Shown here one piece after another: positions 1 through 9,903 of a stretch of DNA of 64,000 nt (positions within the stretch are counted from its first letter, which is position 1; each line of letters opens with the position of its first letter). The position numbers and the translations under genes were made by a program. The stretch covers positions 4,216,001 to 4,280,000 of the forward strand of contig NC_089555.1 of assembly GCF_040115645.1 (NCBI RefSeq), in the 5' to 3' direction. The notes under the pieces are model-generated. The model was not told where the DNA came from. It was given only the letters and a program-made list of their open reading frames with translations, and made no database searches. The DNA comes from Euwallacea fornicatus. Lineage: Eukaryota > Arthropoda > Insecta > Coleoptera > Curculionidae.

Positions 1-259
1 AAACACTAACCGCGGATCTTAAAGCTTCAGTCATTCCTACTATAATGTTAGGTTTATCTAATGTACAACTACTATTTAAATCACTAACTTCAGTATACAA
101 TTGAACTATGTAGTTTTCAGGATTTGAGCTATTATTAACAGTTGAGTTACTATGTAATCTAGGATAGATGATTTCCCTTAGCATTTGCGTTTTGAATTTT
201 TTCAAAAAGTTTTGATAATGGTTGTGTAAAAACTTGTCTTCATAAATTTCTTTAGAAAT
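1..259 (-). pseudogene. Open frame running off the window edge, possibly LTR-retrotransposon Gag
   Basis: An uninterrupted minus-strand frame of about 86 codons runs from just after a TGA (260-262) to the left edge. The protein is rich in Asn, Ser, Tyr and charged residues, and includes segments reading ENYIVQLYTEVSDLN and IIVGMTEALRSAV. The shape (helical, 'LYTEVSDL' followed by 'GM..ALR..V') resembles Gag capsid domains of Ty3/Gypsy elements, but I see no zinc knuckle here and cannot name the family. It lies on the same strand as the Gypsy remnants to its right. It could instead be another retroelement or an unrelated exon. Confidence 0.3.
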
Positions 260-262
260 TCA

Positions 263-712
263 TTAATACTTAATTAACAGGTGGTCCTACTATAAAAAAC
301 TGCTTGATCTACGGCATAGCAGTTTCTAGATTTTTTCCTGTATCAAGCTGCGGTTTGCTGAAAAGGTGGACTATTCAGGTTAGTGCCTCTTGTATTGAAC
401 ATTGGCTACACCAATATATTCGACTGGGTGGACGTTATGGATTGGTCCAATAGAGGAAGCGCCAGGAGGCACAAGTCTGTTGCCGGAGTTCTTGGTCCTT
501 TTTGAAGTTGTTCAAATAGAAGAACTTCTGAAGAACGGTTGATGCACGATGCACTTCACAACTGTTCCGAATTTAAAGCACTAATAGCACCAACTGCACC
601 AATTTTAAAGATAGATCGTGAACGTAATACAAATGATTAATTTCAAAAATAAATTACAATAAAAATAATTTCGATCTATAAACGTTAAGGGAACTCGGCA
701 ACAATTCAGAAC
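263..712. other. Stretch without a recognisable gene
   Basis: I see no sustained frame, tandem repeat or terminal repeat. It lies between the edge Gag-like frame and the Gypsy-A reverse-transcriptase tail, so it may be decayed retrotransposon sequence. Confidence 0.3.
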
Positions 713-1825
713 TTAAGAATTGCCTATATAATCAGGTTTGGAACATAATAAATTTTTGAATTGGTCAAATTGTTTGTTAATCCTTGACGTAAAACTCACG
801 ATGAACGTTGACTGTATTGTTACGTTTGAAGGACCACCCTGAACTTACAGTATCAGGGACACTGTTTTCTGGTTCCAATTAATTAACACCTCGTTTAACA
901 ATAACAACGATTTATTGAACTTACTGCTAACTAATTTTACACCAGACGAGTTAGGACTAACTGACAACGAGCCACTATATCAACTTAGTGGTTCAGTTAA
1001 GTCCCTGCCTGTACACTCAAAGTATATATTGATCTTTTTTGAATATATTTCCCGGAAAATAAATGCCTAAGTCGTTCGGATAAGATCACTTGTCAAAAAA
1101 GCCTCGCAATCTTCCTTCCCAGATTTTAAGTACCAAAATGCCAGAACCTCCAGGCAGAGGCGTGCTGCCTTCCCGAGCCAACTTTCACACATCTTGTACT
1201 TATTTTCAACAAATGTAACCGTTAGGCGGGTACTTTTACGATGCACTTCTATTAGGATATACGATATGCTTTCTTAACTTATCGTAAATATATCCCAATT
1301 TTTAGTGCTGCAAAAGGGAACGAACGTATCTCCCCGCACTAAACGGCCCTTTCACTTCTTGAGGTGGTTTGTTTATAAAAGAATTCTGGGAAATAATTTG
1401 CGGGACAGGGGCGTAACTTAAGGTCTTAAAATACAAATTAATCTACTTATTATCTAAATGGGCCTACGTCTTAACACAAATGAGTTTCGTTGTTGGTCAA
1501 TCCAAACTAAAGTTTGATTTTTCCTTAGTAATTTGGTTAGGGGCTGCGTGATTTTGCTAAAATTTGGTATAAACCGTCGCTAGTATCCAGGTAGTCCTAA
1601 AAACGACTTGATATCTTTTGGGGTCTTTGCATTGGGAAATTCTGAAACAGCTTGGATTTTATTTGGGGCAGGCTTAACCCCAGTAGCTGTGATTATGTGT
1701 CCTAAGTACATCACTTCCTTCCGTAAGAATTTGCACTTGTCCGGTTGTATCTTTAAATTCGAACGATATAACCGTTCGAATACTTCAATTAATCGTTTCT
1801 TACGATTTTCTTTTTTTTTATTGTG
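713..1825 (-). pseudogene. Gypsy-A reverse transcriptase, C-terminal part, split by a solo LTR
   Basis: Reading the minus strand from 1825 down gives the end of a Ty3/Gypsy reverse transcriptase and the connection into RNase H. Visible motifs are KIQPDKCKFL, then YLGHIIT, GVKPAPNKIQAV, KSFLGLPGY and RRFIPNFS, all hallmarks of Gypsy RT palm/thumb. A TAG stop follows LPGY (expected LVGYYRRF). The frame reads into DQQRNSF, is interrupted by the LTR at 771-1476, and resumes as DQFKNLLCSKP until TAA at 713-715. The upstream palm with YxDD is missing here; the matching N-terminal half of a similar element is at 7300-7372 and 8075-8290. The gene is dead. The family call is secure; joining it to the distant half is inference. 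Confidence 0.75.
771..1476 (-). repeat. Solo LTR (706 bp, family L1) with target duplication CAAAT
   Basis: On the minus strand it begins TGTTAAGAC and ends ATTAACAAACA, the TG...CA form of an LTR. It is flanked by a perfect 5-bp repeat CAAAT at 766-770 and 1477-1481, and it interrupts Gypsy-A codons that read on across the gap once one copy of CAAAT is removed. A second copy, collinear along its whole length, lies at 7373-8074. No internal retrotransposon region is attached, so this is a solo LTR left by LTR-LTR recombination. Confidence 0.85.
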
Positions 1826-2107
1826 AAGAGGTGGGAATCTTCTTAAGATACCCGGTTTGGTTATCAGCCGGGTAGTGTGGAATTCAACAGACCATTACGT
1901 CAGCCGCCTACCCACTAAAACCATCTCCCCTCTTCTGCCCCGGAACTACCTTTTGGTATTGCTTCGGGGCACGGACATTCGCACACATGACGTCACAAAA
2001 ATTTTTTATCTACGAGGACGACCCCGGGTCCTCACTCCGATCTTCCTCCCTTCGTTCTCATGCTCTATCTTCATGTTTACTATCGCTTCCATCAGTCCTT
2101 TAAATCA

Positions 2108-2416
2108 TCAGTCCCACTTCTCCTTGCTCTCCAACAATTCACGCTCGATCGTGTATCGGTTCAACATGAGTCCTTTCGCCCTGGCCTCAGTCCGATAATT
2201 CTCCAACTCTGGACACCCCCAGACTGTATGTTCTGGTGTATCCACCGGACTTACTCTATCATCCCCGCAGAACCGGTATGTTGCTGCCAATTTTAAACAG
2301 TATATGTTTATGTGGCGAACACGGTCGTTGTCTAGGATCTGCCATTCTTTGACGTAAATGGCTAGGTCTCTGCTGGTAAACGTGACGTCAATGGACGTTT
2401 GCCGCTCTCTTCTCAC
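2108..2416 (-). pseudogene. R1-A ORF2 remnant: endonuclease end fused to C-terminal zinc motif
   Basis: The 102-residue frame starts with SIDVTFTSRDLA and VKEWQILDND, which match the last beta-strand region of R1-clade APE-like endonucleases. It then jumps to YRFCGDD...DTPEHTVWGCPE, the cysteine-histidine motif found at the very C-terminus of R1 ORF2 after the RT. The whole reverse transcriptase (about 500 residues) is absent between them, so this is an internal deletion. The following codons to about 1990 (EAIVNMKIEHENEGR) continue the typical charged tail after an in-frame stop. No activity is possible. Confidence 0.7.
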
Positions 2417-3349
2417 GAATGTGGTAGAGCCGCACTCCTTGCGTCTTCCGCTAGGACCCCCAGTCGGGAGATTTCGTCGGTGAAATATCCCAAAAGTATT
2501 AGTTTACCGTGTCGGCCGGCAGTCGCTCCTTGAGCGGACAGCCCTCCTTCCCCACTATCACCCTTAAGTCGCTCTGCTACCCCTACGACATGGGGTTCCC
2601 GTACGACACCTCCGTCTGTAGGAATAGACCTGCCTCCCACCTTTGCCGAAGAGCCTTCATCAGTTTCCCGGAAGCGACGAGGCTGCGGATTCTTTCCCGC
2701 TGCTCCTTTGTGAGCATTTCCTCCGGAGTGTCCGCCTGAGTGGCACAGGTGACTATCTCCAGCCCCCCCTTGCACCACTTTTGGTCCTTCTTTAACTGCT
2801 TCCGCAGTCCGCTCACCTCTTCTCGGAGCTTCTCTCGCTCTTTTTCCCGTTCCATGTCCCTCTTCTTCCTACGTCTAACCACACGCAGCGCACTCTTGAC
2901 GGCCACTACAGCGTCCAAGAGCTCCTGCTTTGGTTTGCGTATGTCCTTAACGACCCGATCCAGGTCCTCCACCTTCTCCCCCAGGACCCCACACTCGGCC
3001 ATGGGAGAGAAGCTCTCCTCTACCCTCGCCCGTTTGCACCTCTGAAACTAGTACTCGCGAGAAGAGGCACCTCTTCCTGGGAGGCGTCGGAGAGCTTCTC
3101 CCCCGTTGCCCTTTCACTCTCCCGCTTCACTATCTTAGGCGGCGTCCACAGGAGCTTCTCCCTCTTCGCGAACCCACCCCTCCCTGCCCCCTCCTCAAGC
3201 TGAACGGACGTTTCCCTACGTCCGAAGTGTTTCTGGCCTTCCCCAAAATCCTCTGGGCCAGTGTCGGTCACCGGGGCTTTCACCCGGTCGGAACCAACGA
3301 CGGGATTATCACCCGCCTGGGGTACCTCGTTTTCTAAGTCACTCATCAT
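2413..3349 (-). pseudogene. R1-A ORF1 (Gag-like nucleic-acid-binding protein), frameshifted
   Basis: The start chosen is the second ATG of a tandem pair at 3344-3349 (MSDLENEVPQ). The N-terminal third is acidic and Pro/Gly-rich. The middle is a highly charged coiled coil, with runs such as RRRKKRDMEREKEREKLREE, leading to LRKQLKKDQK. A further piece in another frame carries GVVREPHVVGVAERLKGD. This order (low-complexity N-terminus, coiled coil, then zinc knuckles) is that of R1/TRAS ORF1 proteins, but the zinc knuckles are not visible. At least two frameshifts (near 3010 and near 2585) break it. It lies directly upstream of the ORF2 remnant. Confidence 0.55.
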
Positions 3350-3420
3350 GGTGTTTTTTTCTCTAACCCCCACGTTCACTTGTCTATCTGGGCTAGTCTT
3401 GGGTAAGTACTAGGATATCA

Positions 3421-3904
3421 GGATGGGTTTATTCTAGGACAATGGATAATTTACTCCGTAGATACTCCGTAGAGTCGGAATTTTCAAGGGACAAGGTGTT
3501 TGGACAAATTTCACTTGGAACTTAATACAATTTCAGCTTAGGTATCCGTAGGTTCCCCACACCTATGATCACTGGATGAGGGTGAACTTTAACAGGGCCG
3601 CTAGGAACAGGACTTCCATTCAGCCATGCATCCCTTCGGCGCGTACCCCACTTTAGGATTTGAAAGGTATTTAAAGTGGCCTCACCACCCGACCCCCAGG
3701 GGGCCCTCGTTCTCCCAACTCGCCCCGATGATAACCATATCCCTGCAGCCCTCATCAGAGCCAGTCGGATGTCTATCTTACCAGCCATCCAATATTATTC
3801 TTCCTAACACCATCTACCTTTCCATTCCCGACGGGCGGGCCACCCTTCGTATTAGTTTGAAAAGTGACATATCTGTGTCCACTACTATTATCTCTCTTTG
3901 TTCC
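3421..3904 (-). other. No clear gene; possible R1-A 5' UTR
   Basis: Between the ORF1 start and the R1-B endonuclease. A minus-strand frame at 3522-3788 is open, but its composition (Gly/Arg/Trp-rich, PWGSGGEA) is what a GC-rich untranslated region gives by chance and I recognise no domain. Confidence 0.35.
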
Positions 3905-4460
3905 AACCCTTCATCCTTTCACCACACTTATCACTTTCACTCCTGCCATAGTTACGTTGATCAATGACCGCCCCCGTCGATTCCCGAACATCCACTCTTC
4001 TCCGTTATTAATGGGGGTGAGTTTCGCTGCGTTCAGGAACTCCTCCAGCACCCGTCCGTAAGCATTCACCAACCCAGAGTCGAACCGGGTACTCTTGGCG
4101 TTCAGGTCCCCAGCTATGACGACCTCACTGCCGTCCCGATCCCTAACATACCCCTCTAACTGGTCAAGCCATGCCGCGAAGTCCGCGGTGCTTCTGTTCG
4201 GGAAAAAGTACGCGAAGGCTAGGGTTACTCTTTCCAACTGCGCATCAACAAACCCCCGGTCCCGGTGAAGGGACCGTACTCGCACTCCAGGCGGGATCCA
4301 GAAGAAGGAGAAGTCCCTCCTGCCCCAGACCAAGCCCCAGCCGTCTTATTCAGCTCTTGGCCGAACACGACGTCTATCCCCGATTCCTTGATCACCTGGA
4401 ATATGAAGCCCGCCGCAAGACGGCCCCTGTTCAGGTTGATTTGGAGACAACGGAGTTATA
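3905..4460 (-). pseudogene. R1-clade endonuclease fragment (R1-B)
   Basis: The minus strand from 4460 reads IQINLNRGRLAAG then SGIDVVFGQELNKT, the classic start of an R1 ORF2 APE-like endonuclease. After a frameshift it reads FSFFWIPPGVRV, VTLAFAYFFPNRS and VIAGDLNAKSTRFDS. The GDLNAKS motif holds the catalytic Asp and Asn, and RGRSLINVT matches the strand before the final catalytic His. It ends at VKG* and no RT follows. It lies upstream of R1-A in the same orientation, so it is either a separate truncated copy or a rearranged part of the same one. The enzyme would have nicked target DNA to prime reverse transcription. Confidence 0.75.
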
Positions 4461-4689
4461 ATAAGGCAAAGAATACATAAAATCGTATATTTGACTTTGA
4501 AATACTATTTTTACTAAATCTGTCTACATTAGGATAGAACAGTTGGTTCTGGCACATTGGAATCAAGATCCGAGCTCGCAGGCTCGCCATAATAAATATA
4601 AAATCAAACAAATACACAAAGATTTAGACACTTGGGGAACGATGCCCATTGCGTCTAGAGAAAATTATATTAAAAAATATTAAATATAA
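4461..4689. other. AT-rich spacer without recognisable gene
   Basis: Lies between R1-B and Gypsy-B. It holds a short AT palindrome around 4663-4690 but no LTR match and no coding motif. Confidence 0.3.
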
Positions 4690-5620
4690 TCCACTGATTA
4701 TCACACTTCATACTGATAACGTTTTGTGTTTACTGGTTTTGAAGAAATAGTGTGAATTTGGTAGTTTACTTCATTAGTATACGATAAGGAGTCACCTTCT
4801 AAAGAGAATATTTGAGCAAAATCGTTACTTATTTATGTTATACTGTATCGTTCTTCTTGGTTCATGTGTGACGTTCTTAAGAGGGATTGAATTTTGCTTA
4901 ATCTGTTAGGATCCGTTTCGGATTTTTGCCTTGAGATTTGATGAATATGGTATGTGTGTTTTGAATCGTTGGTATTTTTTCTATAAGGACTTGGGCGTTT
5001 TTGATTTTGATTTCGTTATTCGTGGTATTCAGGATGATGGTGATTGCATAGTCGTTGTTAATTACAATACCTTAACAATACTGGGACAGAGGTACACTCC
5101 GTTTAGTATTGTGAATTCTGAGCCAATTCCCTCCTTGATCTCTGGGTTTAAGACATTAATTTTGACAATGGCTTCGCTTCTAGGTCCTAAGATATATTCT
5201 TTAGATTCCTTATTTTGTGGATTAGTGGATTCGAAATCTTAATTTTCTAGAAGTATTTGAATCGATTAATTTTTAATTTTAAGATATTTTTTTATCAAAG
5301 TCTAGAAGCAACGATAAATGAGTTAGAAAGTTGTTACCTAATATACCTTCGAATTTTGTAAGCAAATCATCGTTTTTAGCGTGAAATTGAAATCGAAATT
5401 GTTTATCGCCGATAGTGAATTTAAGAGTTGTAGAGAGTAGAGTTCTATTTGGATTCGAGACGTTTGCATCAATTCATCGAAGGGTTATGAGGTTGTCGGT
5501 GCATTTATGCACAAGAGGGTTAAATTTGGAAGTTTTGATTAGGGAAATGTCTGCACTAATATCAATAAGGACTGTACAAGGCTTCGGTGTACTCTCATTT
5601 ATGTAGAGGATGGCGCAGGC
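4690..5620 (-). pseudogene. Gypsy-B protease and start of reverse transcriptase
   Basis: From 5610 down, the minus strand gives VLIDISADISLIK, an aspartic-protease active-site loop whose usual DTGA has become DISA. The flap-side motif GILGNNFL follows, as in the 17.6/297 branch of Ty3/Gypsy. After several stops come LGPRSEAIVKI, then LLRTSHMNQEERYSI, IFSLEGDSLSYTNEV and SSKPVNTKRYQYE, which is the linker running into RT in that branch. The copy ends there, before the RT palm. The active-site change and stops make it inactive. Gag and a probable 5' LTR lie upstream at 5760-7251. Confidence 0.65.
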
Positions 5621-5759
5621 AGTGGTTGAGATGTTTATGGTTGTGACTTGACCTCGAAGGTGTGTAATCTCGTTTAGGCCAGATTAAGACGAAAGTTTTG
5701 GTAGTTTAAAGGGTTCTCGTGATTTTGGGGGTGTTAATATTGAGCGGTTTGTTCGTTAT

Positions 5760-6762
5760 AACGATTTGCATTATTATATGCTCTTTTCCTACCCTCCGCT
5801 ATCACATGTCCATTCTTCTTACAATACCTACAGAAACTTGGTGTTTGGTAGTGATTATTACGGCTAAGGTTAGAGTTACAATTAGGAGGATTTCGGTAGG
5901 TATTTGGATTTGAATTAGATATATTGTGAGCGTTATATTGAGGGTTTGGAGATTTCCTTGAGGGAAACCACGGTTATTCTTACAGTTTTGCGCGTAGTGG
6001 CCATGTTTTTGGCAAATTTAGCACTACTTAATTAAATGACGAATTGCCTAGTGACTGATTTTTGGAAATGTCGATTTTTGCTTTTAATTTTTGCTCTTCA
6101 GTTGATGCTAGGGCAATCGCTCTTTCGAACGAATCGGGTTTTTGACATTTTAATAACAGTTTTAAATCTCTGGGCAATCCTCTTATAAAGATATCACGAG
6201 CTTGATTTTTGAAAAGATTTTCATATAATTCTTTTGCTTCTTGACATAAATCGGTCTCTAAACTATTGATTAATTTGTTGTAGCAGGCTTCAACTTTATT
6301 GGCAAAGCTTGAGACATATTCTCATGGAATTTGTCGGATAGAGTTGAGCTCTGTTTGGCACTGGCTTGTCGTCCGCTTTTCTGAATAGGTGTTTAGTAAA
6401 TATTATTTCAATTCCTCCCGTTCATTCAAAGATTTATGTTAAGATATCGCTCTTGCATGGCCTGTTAACTTAGTTCTAACGACGGTGAATAAGATAGGCT
6501 TACAATTAGGTTTAATGTGTAGGAAGGCGGCATCGCAATTGTTCAGAAATGTATGAAGTTGTGCTTTATTGCCGTCGAACTTAACCAACATTTTTTCAGC
6601 AATCTCTAAAGAAATGTATAGTGTTATTGTATCGTTGAAGTTAAACAAATTTGGTTTTGATAAATCGGAAGAACTCGATCCTGGAGAATTCGAAGAGCTT
6701 GGACTTTGGCTCGTTGATTGAATATGATCCTTAGTTTCTTTGGGATTTGGCTGAATGGGCAT
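5760..6762 (-). pseudogene. Gypsy-B Gag
   Basis: The frame opens at ATG 6760-6762 (MPIQPNPKETKD). It has a Ser/Pro-rich leader and then LVKFDGNKAQLHTFLNNCD and CKPILFTVVRTKLTGHARA, the capsid-domain signature of 17.6/297/gypsy-type Gag. The first open segment stops at 6439. Gag-like sequence continues in broken frames to a zinc knuckle near 5790-5835, reading FCRYCKKNGHVIAEG: CX2CX4H is present but the last Cys is replaced. Gag packages the element RNA. Frameshifts and stops make it a pseudogene. Confidence 0.65.
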
Positions 6763-6947
6763 AACTTACAGTACTACGTGGTGTTCTAGAGGTTCGTTCA
6801 CTTGTCCTTGTAGTTCTGGATTCTTGCGTCGTATGTTCCGGAACAATTCCTTGAAACTTCATAACTGGTTTGGGGCTGGTTCATACGTCAAGACATCTAC
6901 TGTTTCAGGACATTGTATCTACTGCAAGATCCCACTTCTGATATGAA

Positions 6948-7251
6948 ATCTTGTAGTCGAACTTCGCGAAACAAAACTCAGCAACACTTTTGGTAGATTT
7001 TTATTGCACTGGTTTTGACACACACACCTTAATTGTTCACAAATTTAAAGAATGAATGATTTTTGACATTAATGTAGTTATTCGAAAAAGAATGCTGAGA
7101 AATTGTTCTAGTCCTGCATTGACAATATGTATCTCTTCTATGTCTCTCTCTGACTAATTTCCTCTTTTTACCTTCAGGGTATCTTCACTACCAGTATATG
7201 GGGGTTGGTATTCACAGGCGTACCCCGGGTTTTGGTAATTTACAGGGTAAT
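6948..7251 (-). repeat. Probable 5' LTR of Gypsy-B
   Basis: On the minus strand this runs from TGTATTACCCTG (start near 7251) to CTACAAGATTTCA, immediately followed by TATCAGAAGTGGGATC, a sequence in primer-binding-site position about 185 bp upstream of the Gag ATG. It contains AATAAA about 60 bp before its end. I cannot confirm it by a matching 3' LTR because the element is truncated, so the limits are approximate. Confidence 0.45.
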
Positions 7252-7299
7252 ACATAGTTGGTAACTTCCTAGGTCTTTAAACCTTGACGTTTTAAAAGA

Positions 7300-7372
7300 A
7301 TGATAAAAAGACAATTTAAGAAGAATTGCAGCTGTATAATAATATTATACTTCAATAATTCATCAATAATAG
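7300..7372 (-). pseudogene. Gypsy-A reverse transcriptase fragment (finger region)
   Basis: The minus strand reads IIDELLKYNIII, directly continuing the frame that ends RRPYRLSPDERQVVR at 8075 beyond the LTR. The usual Gypsy RT continuation is degraded (FIILLKRQGLK, then a stop) and is lost where Gypsy-B begins. This proves that the LTR at 7373-8074 landed inside an RT gene. Confidence 0.7.
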
Positions 7373-8074
7373 TGTTTGTTGATCCTGGACGTAGAAATCA
7401 CGATGAACGTGGACTGGATTGTTACGTTTGAAGGAACACCCTGAACTTACAGTATCAGGGACACTGTTTTCTGGATCCAATTAATCAACACTCCGTTCAA
7501 CAATAACAACGTTTTATTGATCTTTCTGTTAACTAATTTGATACCAGACAAGTTAGGACCAACTGACAAAGAGCCACTATACAAACTTAGTGGTTTAGTT
7601 AAGTCTTCGCGTGAACACTAAAAGTATATATTGATTTTGGAATATATTTCCCGAGAATCAGTATGAATCGTTCGGATCGAATCACTCGTCAAAAAAGCAC
7701 CGCAATCTTCCTTCCCAGATGTTAAGTACCAAATATCAGAACCTCCAGGCAGGGGCGTACTGCCTTCTCAGGCTGTTTTTCACACATCCGGTACCTAATT
7801 TTGAAAATTGTGACCGTTAGGCGGGTACTTTTACGACGCACATTTATTAGGATATATGATATGCTTTCTTAACTTATCGTAAATATATCCCAATTTTTAG
7901 TGTCGCAAAAGGGAATGAGCGTATTTCCGTGCGCTAAACGACCCTTTTACTTCTTGAGATGGTTTGTTTATTGAACTGTGCTGGGAAATAGAATTTGGTG
8001 TACAGGGGCGTAGCTTAAGGTCTAGAAATACAAATTAATTTACTTATTATTTAAATAGGGGCAATGTCTTAACA
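7373..8074 (-). repeat. Solo LTR (702 bp, family L1), second copy
   Basis: Same TGTTAAGAC...AACAAACA termini as the copy at 771-1476, with the same internal order of motifs. Flanks are AATAG (7368-7372) and AATAC (8075-8079), a 5-bp target duplication with one mismatch. Gypsy-A RT codons are continuous across it. Like the first copy it is in minus orientation. Confidence 0.82.
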
Positions 8075-8743
8075 AATACCTCTTACGACCTGTCTTTCAT
8101 CAGGACTAAGTCGATACGGTCGCCGTTCCGCTGTTTTACTCGGAACAATTATTTGTAATTGACCAGTACTAACACGAGTTACTGGGAATCTTTGTATAAA
8201 AGAGCTAGAATAGTCCTTTAAACCAAGCGGGAACCGCGTTTTGTCTTTACCTACGACATCGGTGTAGACGTTATCAAAATATAAAGACTCTTTTGGTTCA
8301 GCCTTATCACAGACCTAAACGACTTTCGTTTTATACAAACTAAAATTATTTAGGGTAATATTAATACTAAATCCCTGACCAATAATTTCACGACCAATCA
8401 TGACATCATGTTTTAAAAATGTATTTGGAACCTCATGAAATAAAATCTCTAATGAATAATTATCTAACTTAACTTCTGTTAAAATTTTCAAGGTACAATT
8501 CACCGCAATGTTTCCAAGACCTTTCAAAACAACCAAATTATTTATTAATTTTCCCGAAATTTTTTTTGGTAGATCATCCTTTATCAGAGAGCACTCGGCA
8601 CCGGAGTAAAAACAATATGAGCAAAACTCACCCGATTGAGTCGGCATACCTGATGGGGCCGTAACTTCACACACATCGATCCGTCTTTCGATGATAGATT
8701 TGTTGGTTCCAGATGACGAGGGCATACTGCTGTGATTCATCAA
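8075..8743 (-). pseudogene. Gypsy-A protease and N-terminus of reverse transcriptase
   Basis: The frame from 8743 contains FYSGAECSLIKDDLPKKI, an aspartic-protease active site in which the usual Asp is Tyr, then GREIIGQGFSINI near the flap/C-terminal side. A stop near 8315 follows. Downstream codons read PKESLYFDNVYTDVVGK, SSFIQRFPVTRVS and RRPYRLSPDERQVVR, the last being the signature opening of Gypsy RT. The protease would have cut the Gag-Pol polyprotein; loss of the catalytic Asp and the stop make it inactive. RT continues beyond the solo LTR. Confidence 0.7.
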
Positions 8744-9644
8744 ACATGCCGAAGCAAAGTGTCCAGATTCCCCATACTTAAATCAGGTCAACGACTTCTT
8801 TTGTGGTGGTGTTTCGACAGCGGATTGTTTTCCTTTTGAAATTAGGGCTTTTTTCCTATCTCTTCTCTGACGACAGTCGATAGACTTGTGTCCTATTTTC
8901 CCACAAAAATAGCATTTGATAAGTGGCATTAATTTTCCCCTCTTACTGTCGGGTACGATCAGAAGGAAATTCGGCTTTTCGTTTACTATATGACACCGCT
9001 TTTAACTCCTGTTGTAGTTGAGCTCGTGTTGCAACTTTCGTTACAAAAGATAAACGATGTAACCTGCTGTCAAATTTTGAAATGTGTGCCAACACGGTGG
9101 ACACAGCTATTTCTTCGAGATTTACCGTTTTCCACCGGGCCATTAGCGATGTCATTAATCTATTGCCATAAGTACTAAGGCATTCCCCATCCTTGGGAGA
9201 ACCGTCCCACATGTTAATCAGCATTCCCGCTGTAGTTTCGATGTCACGATAACGTTCGATAAGCAAATCCTTAAATTGTGCCCACGTTATTCCAGGGAAG
9301 CATATCTGTGACAACCATTGTGCAGCACTCCCCTCTAAGGCTTTGCTTAGGGCAATTATGAGGGCACTTCTTTCTAACGGATTGTCTGCCTAACAAAGTT
9401 CAACTGTAGAACACCATGACAGGGGATCGGTATCTTCTTCTGGGTTAAATTTAGGAAGTGAAATAACCGTCAAACTTTTGACGGCAGCTTGAGGTGTTTT
9501 TACAGCATTAATTAGTGCAACTAAATTTCGGCTTTGTACTTCCAAAATTTGGCTCAATTGGGTTTCAAGAATTGTTCCTTGTGGTTGTGAATCAGATCCC
9601 ACTTCTGATGTCGGAGAAACACACGGGTTATTCAGTTTTTCCAT
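8744..9644 (-). pseudogene. Gypsy-A Gag with zinc knuckles
   Basis: I chose the ATG at 9642-9644 (MEKLNNPCVS). The capsid part reads TVISLPKFNPEEDTDPLSWC, then after one in-frame TAG (9390-9392) AQWLSQICFPGITWAQFKDLL and ERYRDIETTAGMLINM, typical of Gypsy Gag. After a frameshift near 8940 there is a good CCHC knuckle, CYFCGKIGHKSIDC, followed by a decayed second one (KYGESGHFASAC, first Cys changed). Gag would coat the genomic RNA. The broken frame and the missing downstream RT/integrase show the element is dead. Confidence 0.72.
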
Positions 9645-9903
9645 TATCCTTTTGATCGGGTAATATTTAGACACTAAACTAACACAAAACACTAAACACT
9701 AAACTGTAACTAATTATAAGATACCGACGAATTCACGGGCTCTCCTTGTTCCCTGACCGGCACCACTCTTGTCCCTTTTGTGGTTTTCCCGTGACTATGT
9801 CCTGCAATCGAAGAGTTATCTCGATTAAAGTATCTTCACCCCTTTTTATATAAACAAATGGCCCTAAAGACTAAATATAAACATTATCATTCACCGACAT
9901 ATA
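9645..9903 (-). other. Gypsy-A leader, possible LTR remnant
   Basis: Sequence upstream of Gag on the minus strand. It has a TATA-like TATATAAAA near 9845-9853 and repetitive TTTAGTGTTTAGTG leader sequence near 9670-9710. It does not match the L1 solo LTRs, so it is either a different LTR or leader cut off by the Tc1 at 9904. Confidence 0.3.

Larger units (their letters stand above)
1820..3420 (-). mobile_element. R1-clade LINE remnant R1-A (ORF1, ORF2 ends, 3' tail)
   Basis: A GC-richer block on the minus strand holding an R1-type ORF1 followed by only the end of the endonuclease and the extreme C-terminus of ORF2; the RT domain is deleted. Its 3' end carries an A-run (complement of the T-run at 1811-1819) joined to Gypsy-A codons, as expected for target-primed insertion. 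The 5' limit is uncertain: about 500 bp upstream (3380-3905) may be its 5' UTR. Confidence 0.65.

Noticed and set aside
4931..5913. Several plus-strand open frames of 60-100 codons
   Set aside because: They are antisense to Gypsy-B protease/RT, whose motifs are clear on minus.
713..9644. Endogenous retrovirus (errantivirus) with an envelope gene
   Set aside because: Gypsy-A and Gypsy-B show Gag, protease and RT parts only; I found no envelope-like frame with signal peptide and transmembrane segment.
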